12,936 nt of DNA from Anaerobacillus sp. (GCA_007120055.1 SKOL01000272.1:1-12936), one strand, 5' to 3'. Shown: positions 1 to 5,889, counted from the stretch's first letter. Notes: generated from the sequence alone by a model not told the origin. Program-made: numbers and translations.

Positions 1-31
1 TATTCGTAAGGTAAGGGTCAATATCTGTGGA

Positions 32-116
32 GTTTTGAGTTTTGAGTTTTGAATTTTGAGTTTTGAGTTTTGAGTGTTGAAAGTAACTCAACACTCAAAA
101 CTCACAATTCAAAACT
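32..116. repeat. heptad-periodic hairpin repeat (element H1)
   Basis: Seven consecutive 7-base units of the form GTTTTGA (variants ATTTTGA and GTGTTGA) run from 32 to 80. After a 7-base loop (81-87), about four units on the opposite strand follow to 116. Bases 64-80 pair perfectly with 88-104 (17 bp). It lies downstream of spoVG and could be a transcript-end structure, but no clean T-run follows in the spoVG direction. Two other hairpins in this window, near 7348 and 9743, also have a 7-base period. The function is unknown. Confidence 0.8.
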
Positions 117-125
117 AAAAAAAGC

Positions 126-201
126 GTCAGCCACCTCAAGGATACTAAACATAGCTTGTACAATGTACACTTCTATACTAATACCATTTAAGGTGACTGA
201 C
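126..201. repeat. GTCAGNCACC inverted-repeat element, copy 1
   Basis: The arms GTCAGCCACCT (126-136) and AGGTGACTGAC (191-201) pair with one mismatch and enclose 54 bases. Left flank, interior and right arm align with the inner part of the element at 3284-3366 (shared words GTCAG, CACC, ATAGC and a TATA-rich stretch before the right arm). It sits 26 bp past the spoVG stop codon, so it would be in the 3' end of that transcript. Confidence 0.65.
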
Positions 202-227
202 ACTAACAGTCTCATTCAATTTGTTTT

Positions 228-521
228 TTATGAAGCACCTGCTTCTTCATATTCAACTTCATCAATATCCCCAGCTTTTTCATACTCAGATAATACCGCT
301 GATTGAATCTTCTCTCTAGTGTGAGAAGAAATTGGGTGTGCGATGTCTCTAAATTCGCCATCTGGAGTTCTCTTACTCGGCATAGCGACGAACATGCCAT
401 TATTTCCATCAATAACACGGATATCATGAACAACAAATTCGTGATCAATTGTAATGGATGCTATTGCGCGCATACGTCCTTCCGTATTTACACGGCGTAA
501 TCTTACGTCTGTTACTTCCAT
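228..521 (-). CDS. spoVG: SpoVG, stage V sporulation / RNA-binding regulator
   Basis: A 97-residue protein nearly identical in layout to B. subtilis SpoVG: it opens [20 protein letters not shown], has a central [21 protein letters not shown] stretch (about residues 35-55) and ends EEAGAS. SpoVG is a small beta-rich nucleic-acid-binding protein that influences asymmetric septation, sporulation and, in other Firmicutes, virulence and RNA metabolism. The frame is open upstream to 572, but the start at 521 matches the family and has AGGTG at 531-535 nine bases ahead; the 17-residue extension has no family match. A near-consensus sigma-H promoter lies 40-70 bp upstream, matching the known sigma-H control of this gene. 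It is cut off from ridA by a terminator, so it is probably its own transcript here. Downstream glmU, expected from synteny, is not within the window. Confidence 0.97.
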   Translation of the reverse strand: MEVTDVRLRRVNTEGRMRAIASITIDHEFVVHDIRVIDGNNGMFVAMPSKRTPDGEFRDIAHPISSHTREKIQSAVLSEYEKAGDIDEVEYEEAGAS

Positions 522-561
522 TTCTGCCACCACCTTTTTCCAATTAAATATGTCTTTGTAT

Positions 562-590
562 AAATTCAACACACTTTGTTCATTTCCTTC
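562..590 (-). promoter_or_regulatory. sigma-H promoter of spoVG
   Basis: On the minus strand, GAAGGAAAT (590-582) is followed after 11 bases by GTTGAATTT (570-562). Both fit the sigma-H consensus RNAGGAWWW and RNNGAATWW with the usual spacing. This agrees with the established sigma-H dependence of spoVG in Bacillus. Transcription would start near 555, giving a leader of roughly 35 bases. The upstream DNA (591-660) is AT-rich, as in the B. subtilis spoVG promoter, where AbrB binds; AbrB binding here is inference. Confidence 0.85.
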
Positions 591-624
591 TTTTTAAAAA
601 GAAAATTCCGAGATTTTTATCGGT

Positions 625-644
625 TTTTGTAAACATTTACAAAA
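625..644. promoter_or_regulatory. palindromic operator candidate upstream of spoVG
   Basis: TTTTGTAAA (625-633) and TTTACAAAA (636-644) form a perfect 9-bp inverted repeat around CA. The central 14 bases TGTAAACATTTACA match the CcpA cre consensus TGWAANCGNTNWCA at every position except the central G. It is about 80 bp upstream of the predicted spoVG start point. It may be a cre-like or other repressor/activator site, or just an AT-rich palindrome. Confidence 0.35.
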
Positions 645-698
645 CGTTCACAGAATAGTCATAACTCTAACCGTTTGTTAAGTAACAATAGTTTGTTC

Positions 699-820
699 TT
701 TACATACAAAACCATCATGACGATAACCGTCACCAAAGCTACTGACCTCAATTACGTCATGAGATACATCTTAGAATTTACTTCATGCAGCTTTGCGACG
801 AGTAACCGCAGGAGCATCCC
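699..820. repeat. ATACAAAAC / GGAGCATCCC repeat, copy 1 (short form)
   Basis: This 122-bp stretch aligns end to end with 4424-4591: same left end (TTTACATACAAAAC), same ATCATGACGAT block, same AAAGCTACTGACCTCA block and same right end (GAGTAACCGCAGGAGCATCC). It lacks about 40 bp present in the longer copy, between the GTCACC and AAAGCTAC blocks. An inverted pair AAAGCT / AGCTTT lies inside. It fills most of the spoVG-ridA spacer; 821-900 shows nothing further. No coding potential was found. Confidence 0.8.
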
Positions 821-901
821 TTACTAATACGGAAAGTCGGGGGATGGTCCAAACCAACAAACCAACATTCCATCTATTTTCTTACAAAAACACCGTATAA
901 A

Positions 902-942
902 AAGGGACTGTCCTAAAAGTGTTTTACACTTTTGGGACAACC
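902..942 (-). terminator. Rho-independent terminator of purR-ridA
   Basis: The arms 909-922 and 926-939 form a 14-bp stem with one G-U-type mismatch and a 3-base loop. Read on the minus strand, the stem is followed by GTCCCTTTTTATA. It starts about 15 bp past the ridA stop codon, so it should end the purR-ridA transcript before the spoVG promoter. The outer stem shares the TTGTCCCAAAA word with the larger hairpin at 3269-3382. Confidence 0.85.
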
Positions 943-955
943 CCTAGTCTCTAAC

Positions 956-1330
956 TTATTTAACTAAAGCAATAACTTCAATTTCAACTAGGACATCTTT
1001 TGGTAACCGTGCAACCTCGACACAAGATCTCGCTGGTTTATGCTCAGAAAAATATTTTTCATAAACTTCGTTTATTATAGGAAAATCATTCATATCTTTA
1101 ATAAATACTGTTGTTTTTATTACTGTGTTTCGAGATGCCCCTGCTTCTTGTAAGACAGCGTCAACGTTTTTTAATACTTGTTCTGTTTGGTCGGAAACGT
1201 TCCCTTCTATGAGTTCACCGTTTGGTTTTAGTGGGATTTGTCCCGAACTATAAAACATATTATTAACGACTACCCCTTGAGAATATGGACCAATTGCTGC
1301 AGGCGCATTTGAAGTTTGAATTGTTTTCAT
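956..1330 (-). CDS. ridA: RidA (YabJ), reactive enamine/imine deaminase
   Basis: A 124-residue YjgF/YER057c/UK114-family protein. RidA hydrolyses reactive 2-aminoacrylate and related enamines made by PLP enzymes such as threonine dehydratase, protecting cytosolic enzymes. Visible family signatures are [11 protein letters not shown] (residues 9-19), FYSSGQIPL (26-34) and the C-terminal [18 protein letters not shown] block that includes the conserved arginine at the active-site cleft. It begins 2 bp past the purR stop; its AGGAGG ribosome site lies inside the last purR codons, so the two are probably translationally coupled. In B. subtilis yabJ follows purR in the same way and has been reported to be needed for full purR repression. 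A terminator follows directly. Confidence 0.97.
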   Translation of the reverse strand: MKTIQTSNAPAAIGPYSQGVVVNNMFYSSGQIPLKPNGELIEGNVSDQTEQVLKNVDAVLQEAGASRNTVIKTTVFIKDMNDFPIINEVYEKYFSEHKPARSCVEVARLPKDVLVEIEVIALVK

Positions 1331-1332
1331 TA

Positions 1333-2187
1333 CTAATCCTCCTGAACTTGTTGTTTATGATTTTTTAACTTTTCAAAAAAGTTCCCAATTTCAACCTTTA
1401 CAATCTTTTCTTTCGTATTTACTTCAGATAAGCGGGTCATTGATATATACTCATCTACGAGCCTTTCTTCTGTATGTTCAGCTTCTACTAAAACTCCAGT
1501 GCCAACAACGTTCGAATTAAATTCTTCTACTAAGCTGATCATCCCTCTGATCGTGCCACCCGCTTTCATAAAATCATCAATAATAAGAACATTTGAACCT
1601 TCATTCAAACTTCTTTTTGCAAGTGACATCGTTTGAATCCTTTTCGTCGATCCAGAGACGTAGTTTATACTGACAAGTGAACCTTCTGTAATTCGATGTT
1701 CATGCCTTACAATGCAAACCGGAACATTTAAGTATGTAGCTACGGCATATGCAAGTGGAATCCCCTTAGTGGCCATTGTCATAATGACATCAACTTTCGT
1801 ATCCGCAAACAACGTAGCAAAATAACGACCAATTTCATTCATAAGCTTTGGATTACCGATAATATCCATCATGTATAAGTAACCACCTGGTAATACTCGG
1901 TTAGCATCCTCAAGCTTCATACATAATTTTTTTAAAGACTGAACTATTTCATCTTCGTTTGCTGTAGGAATGTACTTAACACCACCACTCGCCCCGGCTA
2001 CCGTTAACAAAACTCCAATGTCCTGACTTTCAAAAATTTCTTTTATAATCGTTAAATCCTCACTTATCGACGACTTAGCGGATTCATAACGATCTGAGAA
2101 GTATGTTAACGGTATTAGTTGATGAGGATTTTGTATTAAGTAATTGGTCATGTCTACTAAACGGCCACTGCGGCGAAACTTCTTCAT
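1333..2187 (-). CDS. purR: PurR, purine operon repressor
   Basis: A 284-residue protein matching Bacillus PurR (285 residues). PurR binds PurBox pairs upstream of purine synthesis and transport genes and is released by PRPP. Residues 1-75 form the winged-helix DNA-binding domain ([15 protein letters not shown], then [14 protein letters not shown]). The rest is a phosphoribosyltransferase-like domain with the PRPP-binding loop [10 protein letters not shown] (about 203-212). The open frame continues to a TTG at 2199, but that codon overlaps the TGGAGG ribosome site (2193-2197), so the ATG at 2187, giving MKKFRRSG, is preferred. It lies 58 bp past ispE, a gap holding its own sigma-A promoter and PurBox-like half sites, which suggests self-repression as in B. 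subtilis. ridA follows after 2 bp. Confidence 0.97.
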   Translation of the reverse strand: MKKFRRSGRLVDMTNYLIQNPHQLIPLTYFSDRYESAKSSISEDLTIIKEIFESQDIGVLLTVAGASGGVKYIPTANEDEIVQSLKKLCMKLEDANRVLPGGYLYMMDIIGNPKLMNEIGRYFATLFADTKVDVIMTMATKGIPLAYAVATYLNVPVCIVRHEHRITEGSLVSINYVSGSTKRIQTMSLAKRSLNEGSNVLIIDDFMKAGGTIRGMISLVEEFNSNVVGTGVLVEAEHTEERLVDEYISMTRLSEVNTKEKIVKVEIGNFFEKLKNHKQQVQED

Positions 2188-2200
2188 AACTACCTCCAAA

Positions 2201-2242
2201 AATCCGAATATTTAACAGTAATTTTACACTTTTGTACGGATT
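2201..2242. promoter_or_regulatory. PurBox-like inverted pair at the purR promoter
   Basis: AATCCGAATATT (2201-2212, plus strand) resembles a PurBox (CCGAA core). An inverted, poorer half site with the core ATCCGTAC lies at 2234-2241 on the minus strand. The two CG centres are 32 bp apart, close to the roughly 30-31 bp expected of paired PurBoxes with a 16-17 bp gap. One half site sits between -35 and -10 and the other around +1, so binding would block the promoter. PurR autoregulation is known in B. subtilis; here it is inferred. Confidence 0.45.
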
Positions 2243-2249
2243 TTATCAA
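2221..2249 (-). promoter_or_regulatory. sigma-A promoter of purR-ridA
   Basis: On the minus strand, TTGATA (2249-2244) is followed by a 17-bp spacer and TAAAAT (2226-2221). The -35 overlaps the ispE stop codon (2246-2248). Start of transcription would be near 2214, leaving a leader of about 27 bases before the purR start. Confidence 0.7.
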
Positions 2250-3109
2250 TAGTAACGTTCCCCCATTACCCGAACTGCATGTACATCGTTACAAAAACCT
2301 CTTAACCCATTGTAAACCCTAAGCATTCTAGACTCATGTTTTACAAGTCCAAAAACGGTAGGTCCACTTCCACTCATTAGTACCCCATCAGCACCGAATC
2401 TAATCATTTGTTCTTTAATGCGTTGAACTTGAGGGTAAAGCTTAAATGTTACTGTTTCTAAAACATTTCCTAACTCAGAGCAAATAAGTGGATAATCAGC
2501 GTTATCGATTGCCGAAATCATCTGATTAATGTTCGGGTGTTTGAGATGTTCTAACTTTAAATTTCGATAAACTTCTGCTGTTGAAACGCCTATTGGTGGC
2601 TTCGCTAATATCACCCAACAAGGAGGAGGTGCACTAATATGTTTAATTTTTTCCCCTCTGCCAGTAGCTAACGCCGTTCCTCCATAAACACAAAAAGAAA
2701 CGTCAGAACCGATTTGCGCACCTAAACTAGCCAGTTCATCGATTGATAATTGCAAATTCCATAATTCATTTAGTCCACGCAATGTAGCTGCAGCATCACT
2801 ACTTCCACCAGCAAGACCTGCCGAAACAGGAATGTTTTTCCTAATATGAATTAAAACGCCTTCACTAACGTTGTAGCGATCTTTTAAAAGTTTTGCAGCC
2901 TGATAAGCTAAATTTCTATGGTCATTAGGTACAAAACCTTCAGAGACATCTACCTTTATTCGATTTTCTTCTAATCGTGTTAGTTCAATACGGTCGGCTA
3001 AGTCAACTGTAGTCATGATCATCTCAACTTCATGGAAGCCGTCTTCCCTTTTGTGAAGGACATCAAGAGATAAGTTAATCTTTGCCGGCGCTTTTAATGA
3101 GATCTTCAC
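2246..3109 (-). CDS. ispE: IspE, 4-diphosphocytidyl-2-C-methyl-D-erythritol kinase
   Basis: A 287-residue GHMP-family kinase that phosphorylates CDP-methylerythritol at the 2-hydroxyl with ATP, in the MEP route to isoprenoid precursors; essential in most bacteria. The N-terminus [12 protein letters not shown] contains the catalytic Lys10. The glycine-rich ATP loop [15 protein letters not shown] spans residues 94-108. Asp136 in GSDVSFC is the expected catalytic base, and the C-terminal GSGPTVFG motif is intact. Length equals the family norm (about 289). The start codon is GTG; AAGGTGA six bases upstream supports it. It lies between sspF, after a spacer of nearly 300 bp with a large hairpin, and purR. 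A weak TAAAAT -10-like box lies about 40 bp upstream, with no clear -35. Confidence 0.97.
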   Translation of the reverse strand: MKISLKAPAKINLSLDVLHKREDGFHEVEMIMTTVDLADRIELTRLEENRIKVDVSEGFVPNDHRNLAYQAAKLLKDRYNVSEGVLIHIRKNIPVSAGLAGGSSDAAATLRGLNELWNLQLSIDELASLGAQIGSDVSFCVYGGTALATGRGEKIKHISAPPPCWVILAKPPIGVSTAEVYRNLKLEHLKHPNINQMISAIDNADYPLICSELGNVLETVTFKLYPQVQRIKEQMIRFGADGVLMSGSGPTVFGLVKHESRMLRVYNGLRGFCNDVHAVRVMGERYY

Positions 3110-3268
3110 CTTTTATCACCTTCTATGTTCCATATGCTTACGTTATTTTATCATTTGTTGTCCTTACAAACCAGAAAATTCATCATTAATCTATTACATA
3201 TTTTTCTAATCACTTAATTTAAAACTTTATATAAGGATAACCTAGTACATATATGTATATAACAAAAA

Positions 3269-3382
3269 GGATTGTCCCAAAAAAGTGTCAGACACCGTTA
3301 GGCACCAAATATAGCCGGATAATAAATTTATACGTCTATATTTAATAACATCTGCATGGTGTCAGATACTTATGAGACAACC
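3269..3382 (-). terminator. terminator-like hairpin containing a nested GTCAGNCACC element
   Basis: The arms GGATTGTCCCAAAAAAGTGT... (from 3269) and ...ACTTATGAGACAACC (to 3382) form an imperfect stem of about 25 bp. In the minus direction the stem ends GGGACAATCC and is followed by TTTTTGTT, so it can act as the sspF terminator. The inner 3284-3366 part aligns with the element at 126-201 and includes the palindrome GTGTCAGACAC. The outer part resembles the compact ridA terminator at 902-942. The remainder of the sspF-ispE spacer (3110-3268) is AT-rich, with the palindrome TACATATATGTA near 3247 and nothing else I can name. Confidence 0.6.
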
Positions 3383-3385
3383 CTA

Positions 3386-3616
3386 TCGTAACAAGTTAAC
3401 TTTTATTTTTTTTGCCCGTTGGATAGCTGTTGTTCGGCAATTTCTATCGCACGCTTAACCATATTACCTGCATCCCTTGAACGAATTCCACCCCATCCTT
3501 CTTTTTGGACGGTCTCATAAAAGCCAAGTTCCTTTGCAAGTTCTTCCTTAAACTGCTCAGACATAATCCCTCGTCTTCTTGCCATAATAACAACTCCTTT
3601 TAAGAACTTGTTACGA
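3386..3616. repeat. 12-bp perfect inverted repeat flanking sspF
   Basis: TCGTAACAAGTT (3386-3397), just past the sspF stop, is the exact reverse complement of AACTTGTTACGA (3605-3616), just ahead of the sspF ribosome site. In the sspF messenger the 5' leader and the 3' end could therefore base-pair. Confidence 0.75.
3403..3585 (-). CDS. sspF: SspF-type small acid-soluble spore protein (alpha/beta family)
   Basis: A 60-residue protein closely matching B. subtilis SspF (61 residues). Signatures are [20 protein letters not shown] (4-23), [18 protein letters not shown] (30-47) and EIAEQQL (48-54). Proteins of this family coat forespore DNA, hold it in an A-like form, protect it from UV and heat, and are degraded by Gpr protease at germination; the Glu-Leu-Ala step in EELAKE is the position expected for Gpr cleavage. 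The ATG at 3585 has AAAGGAG eight bases upstream. Expression under sigma-G in the forespore is expected from the family; a TATACTA box at 3623-3629 may be the -10, but I see no convincing -35. Order between veg and ispE is as in B. subtilis. Confidence 0.95.
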   Translation of the reverse strand: MARRRGIMSEQFKEELAKELGFYETVQKEGWGGIRSRDAGNMVKRAIEIAEQQLSNGQKK

Positions 3617-3657
3617 CACCGTTAGTATAACCTTTCATCAACTATTTAATATAAACC

Positions 3658-3794
3658 AATAAGAGGTATACTCATAAGTAGAGGGTCAGGCACCTCCGTT
3701 ATAAAGCATTTTCACAAAACACTTATATCTAAAAAGTGTTAGAAATACTTTACAATGGAGAAGTCTAACCCAAATTATGAGTATACCTCTTATT
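3658..3794. repeat. 137-bp palindromic MITE-like element
   Basis: The ends AATAAGAGGTATACTCATAA (3658-3677) and its exact reverse complement (3775-3794) are perfect 20-bp terminal inverted repeats. The interior also folds: GGGTCAGGCACCTCC on the left faces a diverged copy on the right, then ACACTT faces AAGTGT around the centre. The whole element is thus one long imperfect hairpin with no coding capacity. It fills the space between the sspF promoter region and the veg stop codon (9 bp away), so it may also end veg transcription. No clear target-site duplication was seen. Confidence 0.85.
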
Positions 3795-3803
3795 AATTAA
3801 AAA

Positions 3804-4067
3804 TTAATCAACCTCTACAGCTGCACTCTCATCTTCACAAACCGATAACTGAACTGTCTCCGTTAAAACATCCGCATAGCTATATGATACTCTTTCGAAG
3901 GCATTCTCATCTTCATCCAGCTTTATAATAAATACAGACGGGTATGTCTCCTCAAGGAAACCAGAACGTTCAATGGTCTTCCTACGCCCACCATTCGCCT
4001 TTATTGTAATTCGCTTTCCAATATTAGCATCTAAAGTCCTTTTGATATCCACTAATGTTTTTCCCAT
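3804..4067 (-). CDS. veg: Veg family protein
   Basis: An 87-residue protein matching B. subtilis Veg (86 residues): [20 protein letters not shown], then [25 protein letters not shown] and [16 protein letters not shown]. It is a small, abundant, highly expressed protein with an SH3-like beta fold; in B. subtilis it has been linked to biofilm-gene control through SinR and to spore germination, but its biochemical action is unsettled. The frame is open to a GTG at 4079, but the ATG at 4067 matches the family and has AGGTGG eight bases upstream. The C-terminus is acidic ([11 protein letters not shown]). A consensus promoter lies just upstream with a leader of about 19 bases. The following palindrome (3658-3794) may stop transcription. 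Confidence 0.95.
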   Translation of the reverse strand: MGKTLVDIKRTLDANIGKRITIKANGGRRKTIERSGFLEETYPSVFIIKLDEDENAFERVSYSYADVLTETVQLSVCEDESAAVEVD

Positions 4068-4092
4068 TATTGAACCCACCTCACTTAGACAA

Positions 4093-4122
4093 ATTATAAC
4101 ACAGCGAGTACAATATTGTCAA
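4093..4122 (-). promoter_or_regulatory. strong sigma-A promoter of veg
   Basis: TTGACA (4122-4117) and TATAAT (4098-4093) are both perfect consensus hexamers, 18 bp apart, with A/T-rich DNA upstream (4123-4200) that could serve as an UP element. The veg promoter of B. subtilis is a classic strong vegetative promoter, so this fits. Start near 4086. Confidence 0.9.
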
Positions 4123-4233
4123 ACAAAAATTAAATTATAGCAATTAAACAAATTGATTGTCAATACTATTCGCTTATTTTTTTGTGTTATTTTTTATTTG
4201 TTAGTATGACGCAGATTTTATATTTTATGTAAA

Positions 4234-4345
4234 TGAATTTCATAATTCATGATTCTCGCCACTAAGATCAATATATAGTTGCGTCAAAACCATTCGCAAA
4301 CTATATATTGCATGATGTGCTCATTTTTGGTAATTATGAAATTCA
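4234..4345. repeat. two-tier inverted repeat in the yabG-veg spacer
   Basis: The outer arms TGAATTTCATAATT (4234-4247) and AATTATGAAATTCA (4332-4345) pair perfectly over 14 bp. The inner arms CAATATATAGTTGCG (4269-4283) and CGCAAACTATATATTG (4295-4310) pair over 15 bp with one bulge. The word CATGAT follows both the outer left arm (4248) and the inner right arm (4311). No ORF lies here. It sits 110-250 bp upstream of the veg promoter. Confidence 0.75.
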
Positions 4346-4423
4346 CTCAAATAGTGTTAAAAAATATGAAACGACAAATAAATTCATGAGTTCGGCCGCT
4401 AAATATGACACACTGTCGGTTGA

Positions 4424-4591
4424 TTTACATACAAAACGCTCATGACGATGTATCGTCACCATCATACATGTAAAATTGGTGATGGATTTTCTTTCGCTTC
4501 TCTGCAAAGCTACTGACCTCAATCACATCATGAGTAACTTCGTAGAGAATTCATCATGTAGCTTTGCAATGAGTAACCGCAGGAGCATCCC
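4424..4591. repeat. ATACAAAAC / GGAGCATCCC repeat, copy 2 (long form)
   Basis: A 168-bp element, longer relative of 699-820. It contains three consecutive hairpins: GACGAT-GT-ATCGTC near 4445-4457, CCATCA facing TGATGG around 4458-4486, and GCAAAGCTAC (4503-4512) facing GTAGCTTTGC (4558-4567). Such a chain of stems suggests a conserved RNA or DNA secondary structure rather than a gene. It occupies the yabG-veg spacer; 4346-4423 and 4592-4635 show nothing else. Confidence 0.8.
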
Positions 4592-4637
4592 CTTCTTGAA
4601 TGTAAAAATTTGATGTTTCCTTTCCAACTTTTCACAA

Positions 4638-4676
4638 AAAAAAGACTTAGCAGCTCGCAGCTAATAAGTCTTTTTT
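4638..4676 (-). terminator. bidirectional Rho-independent terminator of yabG
   Basis: AAAAAAGACTTA (4638-4649) pairs with TAAGTCTTTTTT (4665-4676), and AGCT (4652-4655) with AGCT (4659-4662) around a CGC loop. On the minus strand the stem is followed by eight T residues. It begins 8 bp past the yabG stop codon. Confidence 0.9.
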
Positions 4677-4683
4677 CCTTATT

Positions 4684-5571
4684 TTAATCCTTTTTTCTTT
4701 CATAAAAAATTTCGCTATTTTTAATCGGTATACCTCTTCTTAAAAGGCCTTTCGTTTCAATTCCACCTAATCCCTTTTCTCCAGTTAACGTATTTCGTAA
4801 CAGGTCCCAAATACTAACGCTATCCATAAATGAGGTTAAACTTATTTTAGCTGCAATATAAACGGGGTCTAACGCATGTATATTAACTCGTTCTGGAGAA
4901 CTAGCAAAATTAGCTCCAGCCCTTATTAATGTTTCAAAATAAGACTGGCAAGCACCTGCAAAAATGACTAAGTGATCGATATGTGGCTCGAACTTCCTTG
5001 CCTCTCTCACAGCCTCTGCAAAGTATTTTGTATTTCGGTATGCCTTAACATCATTCTCGCTGCCTTTACTTCTCATATACGCATCGTGTCCAGTGACTAC
5101 GAGTATTTCTGGGCGGACCATTTCTAAAAGTGAGGTAATTTGTTCAGGCATTTCTTTTTCCGGCATGTGAACCCCGTATATTGGGACTCCTAATTTTTCG
5201 TATAACTCTGTACATTTCTTCAAATAAACAGGATCCCCATCAATATGCAAAATCCTTCCAGGAAGTTCAAAGAATGAATTTTTACTACTATATCCTTCAC
5301 TCATTTCATACTCGCTTTTTTGACGGAGAAGGCGGGTATCTTGCCTAAATAATCGATAGCAACTTTCTTGCTTCTCCTTTTCTTTCACCATTCTTTCACT
5401 TTTTTCATTATCGTTTATTAACACTAAATCGGCTAACGGAGCATCTGCAATTAACCGCATTTCTTCGCCGACAATTAATACACTTTTTTCATTATCAATT
5501 TTTGAGATACGAAATAAAATATCGCATCCGTACGATTTTCTTGCAACAAAGTCACCTACGTTTAGTTTCAT
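4684..5571 (-). CDS. yabG: YabG, sporulation-specific coat-processing protease
   Basis: A 295-residue protein matching the YabG family (about 290 in B. subtilis). YabG is made in the mother cell late in sporulation and trims spore-coat and related proteins, allowing their cross-linking; in Clostridioides it processes cortex-lytic proteins. Residues 1-50 form a small beta domain (VGDFVARKSYGCDILFRI), followed by a charged linker (about 55-100) and the catalytic region. Conserved candidates for catalysis are His162 in VTGHDA and Cys208 in FAGACQSYFE; the family is treated as a cysteine-type peptidase, so both being present suggests activity. The ATG at 5571 has a GGAGGAG ribosome site. A sigma-K promoter precedes it and a strong terminator follows, so it is a single-gene transcript. 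Confidence 0.96.
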   Translation of the reverse strand: MKLNVGDFVARKSYGCDILFRISKIDNEKSVLIVGEEMRLIADAPLADLVLINDNEKSERMVKEKEKQESCYRLFRQDTRLLRQKSEYEMSEGYSSKNSFFELPGRILHIDGDPVYLKKCTELYEKLGVPIYGVHMPEKEMPEQITSLLEMVRPEILVVTGHDAYMRSKGSENDVKAYRNTKYFAEAVREARKFEPHIDHLVIFAGACQSYFETLIRAGANFASSPERVNIHALDPVYIAAKISLTSFMDSVSIWDLLRNTLTGEKGLGGIETKGLLRRGIPIKNSEIFYERKKD

Positions 5572-5591
5572 CTCACACTCCTCCTCATTTA

Positions 5592-5621
5592 TAGCCTATG
5601 AAGAAAAGCACAAAACAGTGT
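5592..5621 (-). promoter_or_regulatory. sigma-K promoter of yabG
   Basis: On the minus strand, CATAGGCTA (5600-5592) fits the sigma-K -10 consensus CATANNNTA exactly. ACAC (5621-5618) 17 bp upstream fits the short AC-type -35. This agrees with the known mother-cell sigma-K control of yabG in B. subtilis. The adjoining repeat (5622-5746) ends just at the -35. Confidence 0.8.
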
Positions 5622-5746
5622 ATAAAAAGAAAGGCGAAGGAGGCTCGGTCAGGTCCGAATAAACTGGAGACTTTTCCTAAAAGGCGCTCTTTGCCTTTTT
5701 AGGAAAAGTTGAAGTTTTCGAGGACCTAGCCTCCGAAGCTAGACAA
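5622..5746 (-). repeat. GTCTAGCTCC-type structured repeat, copy A
   Basis: Read on the minus strand it opens with GTCTAGCTTCGGAGGCTAGGTCC and closes with GAGCCTCCTTCGCCTTTC. The ends pair with each other (GGAGGCT with AGCCTCC, GGTCC with GGACC). Inside, 5670-5685 and 5693-5709 form a 16-bp stem with one bulge. The end sequences resemble an intergenic repeat I recall from many Bacillaceae genomes, whose ends read GTCTAGCTCC and GGCGCTTGCGCTTTTC. It abuts copy B at 5748-5889. Confidence 0.7.
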
Positions 5747-5747
5747 A

Positions 5748-5889
5748 GAAAAGTGGAGGTAACTTGCAAGCTTCGACGAGCATTGGAGGGCCTGCAAGTT
5801 TTGCTTCCTCCTCGAGTTACTTCTTGAATAAGCAAACCTTGCTGGACCGAAATGATCGAGAAGCTAGGTACCGGAGCTAGACAAAAGAA
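5748..5889 (-). repeat. GTCTAGCTCC-type structured repeat, copy B
   Basis: On the minus strand it begins CTTTTGTCTAGCTCCGGTACC and ends TTACCTCCACTTTTC. Internal stems include CTTGCAAG/CTTGCAGG words and a GTAACTT/AGTTAC pair. Its left end stops about 15 bp beyond the rsmA stop codon. Together with copy A it forms a head-to-tail pair filling nearly all of the 333-bp rsmA-yabG spacer. The variable interior differs from copy A while the ends are shared. Confidence 0.65.

Noticed and set aside
32..116. Possible small CRISPR-like array
   Set aside because: Units are 7 bases without spacers and fold into a hairpin; no cas genes nearby.
70..306. 78-codon plus-strand frame at the left end
   Set aside because: It begins in the heptad repeat, crosses two hairpins and enters spoVG antisense; low-complexity and without family resemblance.
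522..572. 17-residue N-terminal extension of SpoVG
   Set aside because: The known family start MEVTD has a good ribosome site; the upstream start at 572 lies before or at the predicted transcript start.
4068..4079. Upstream GTG start for veg
   Set aside because: That codon overlaps the ribosome site that serves the ATG at 4067, and Veg homologues begin at the later methionine.
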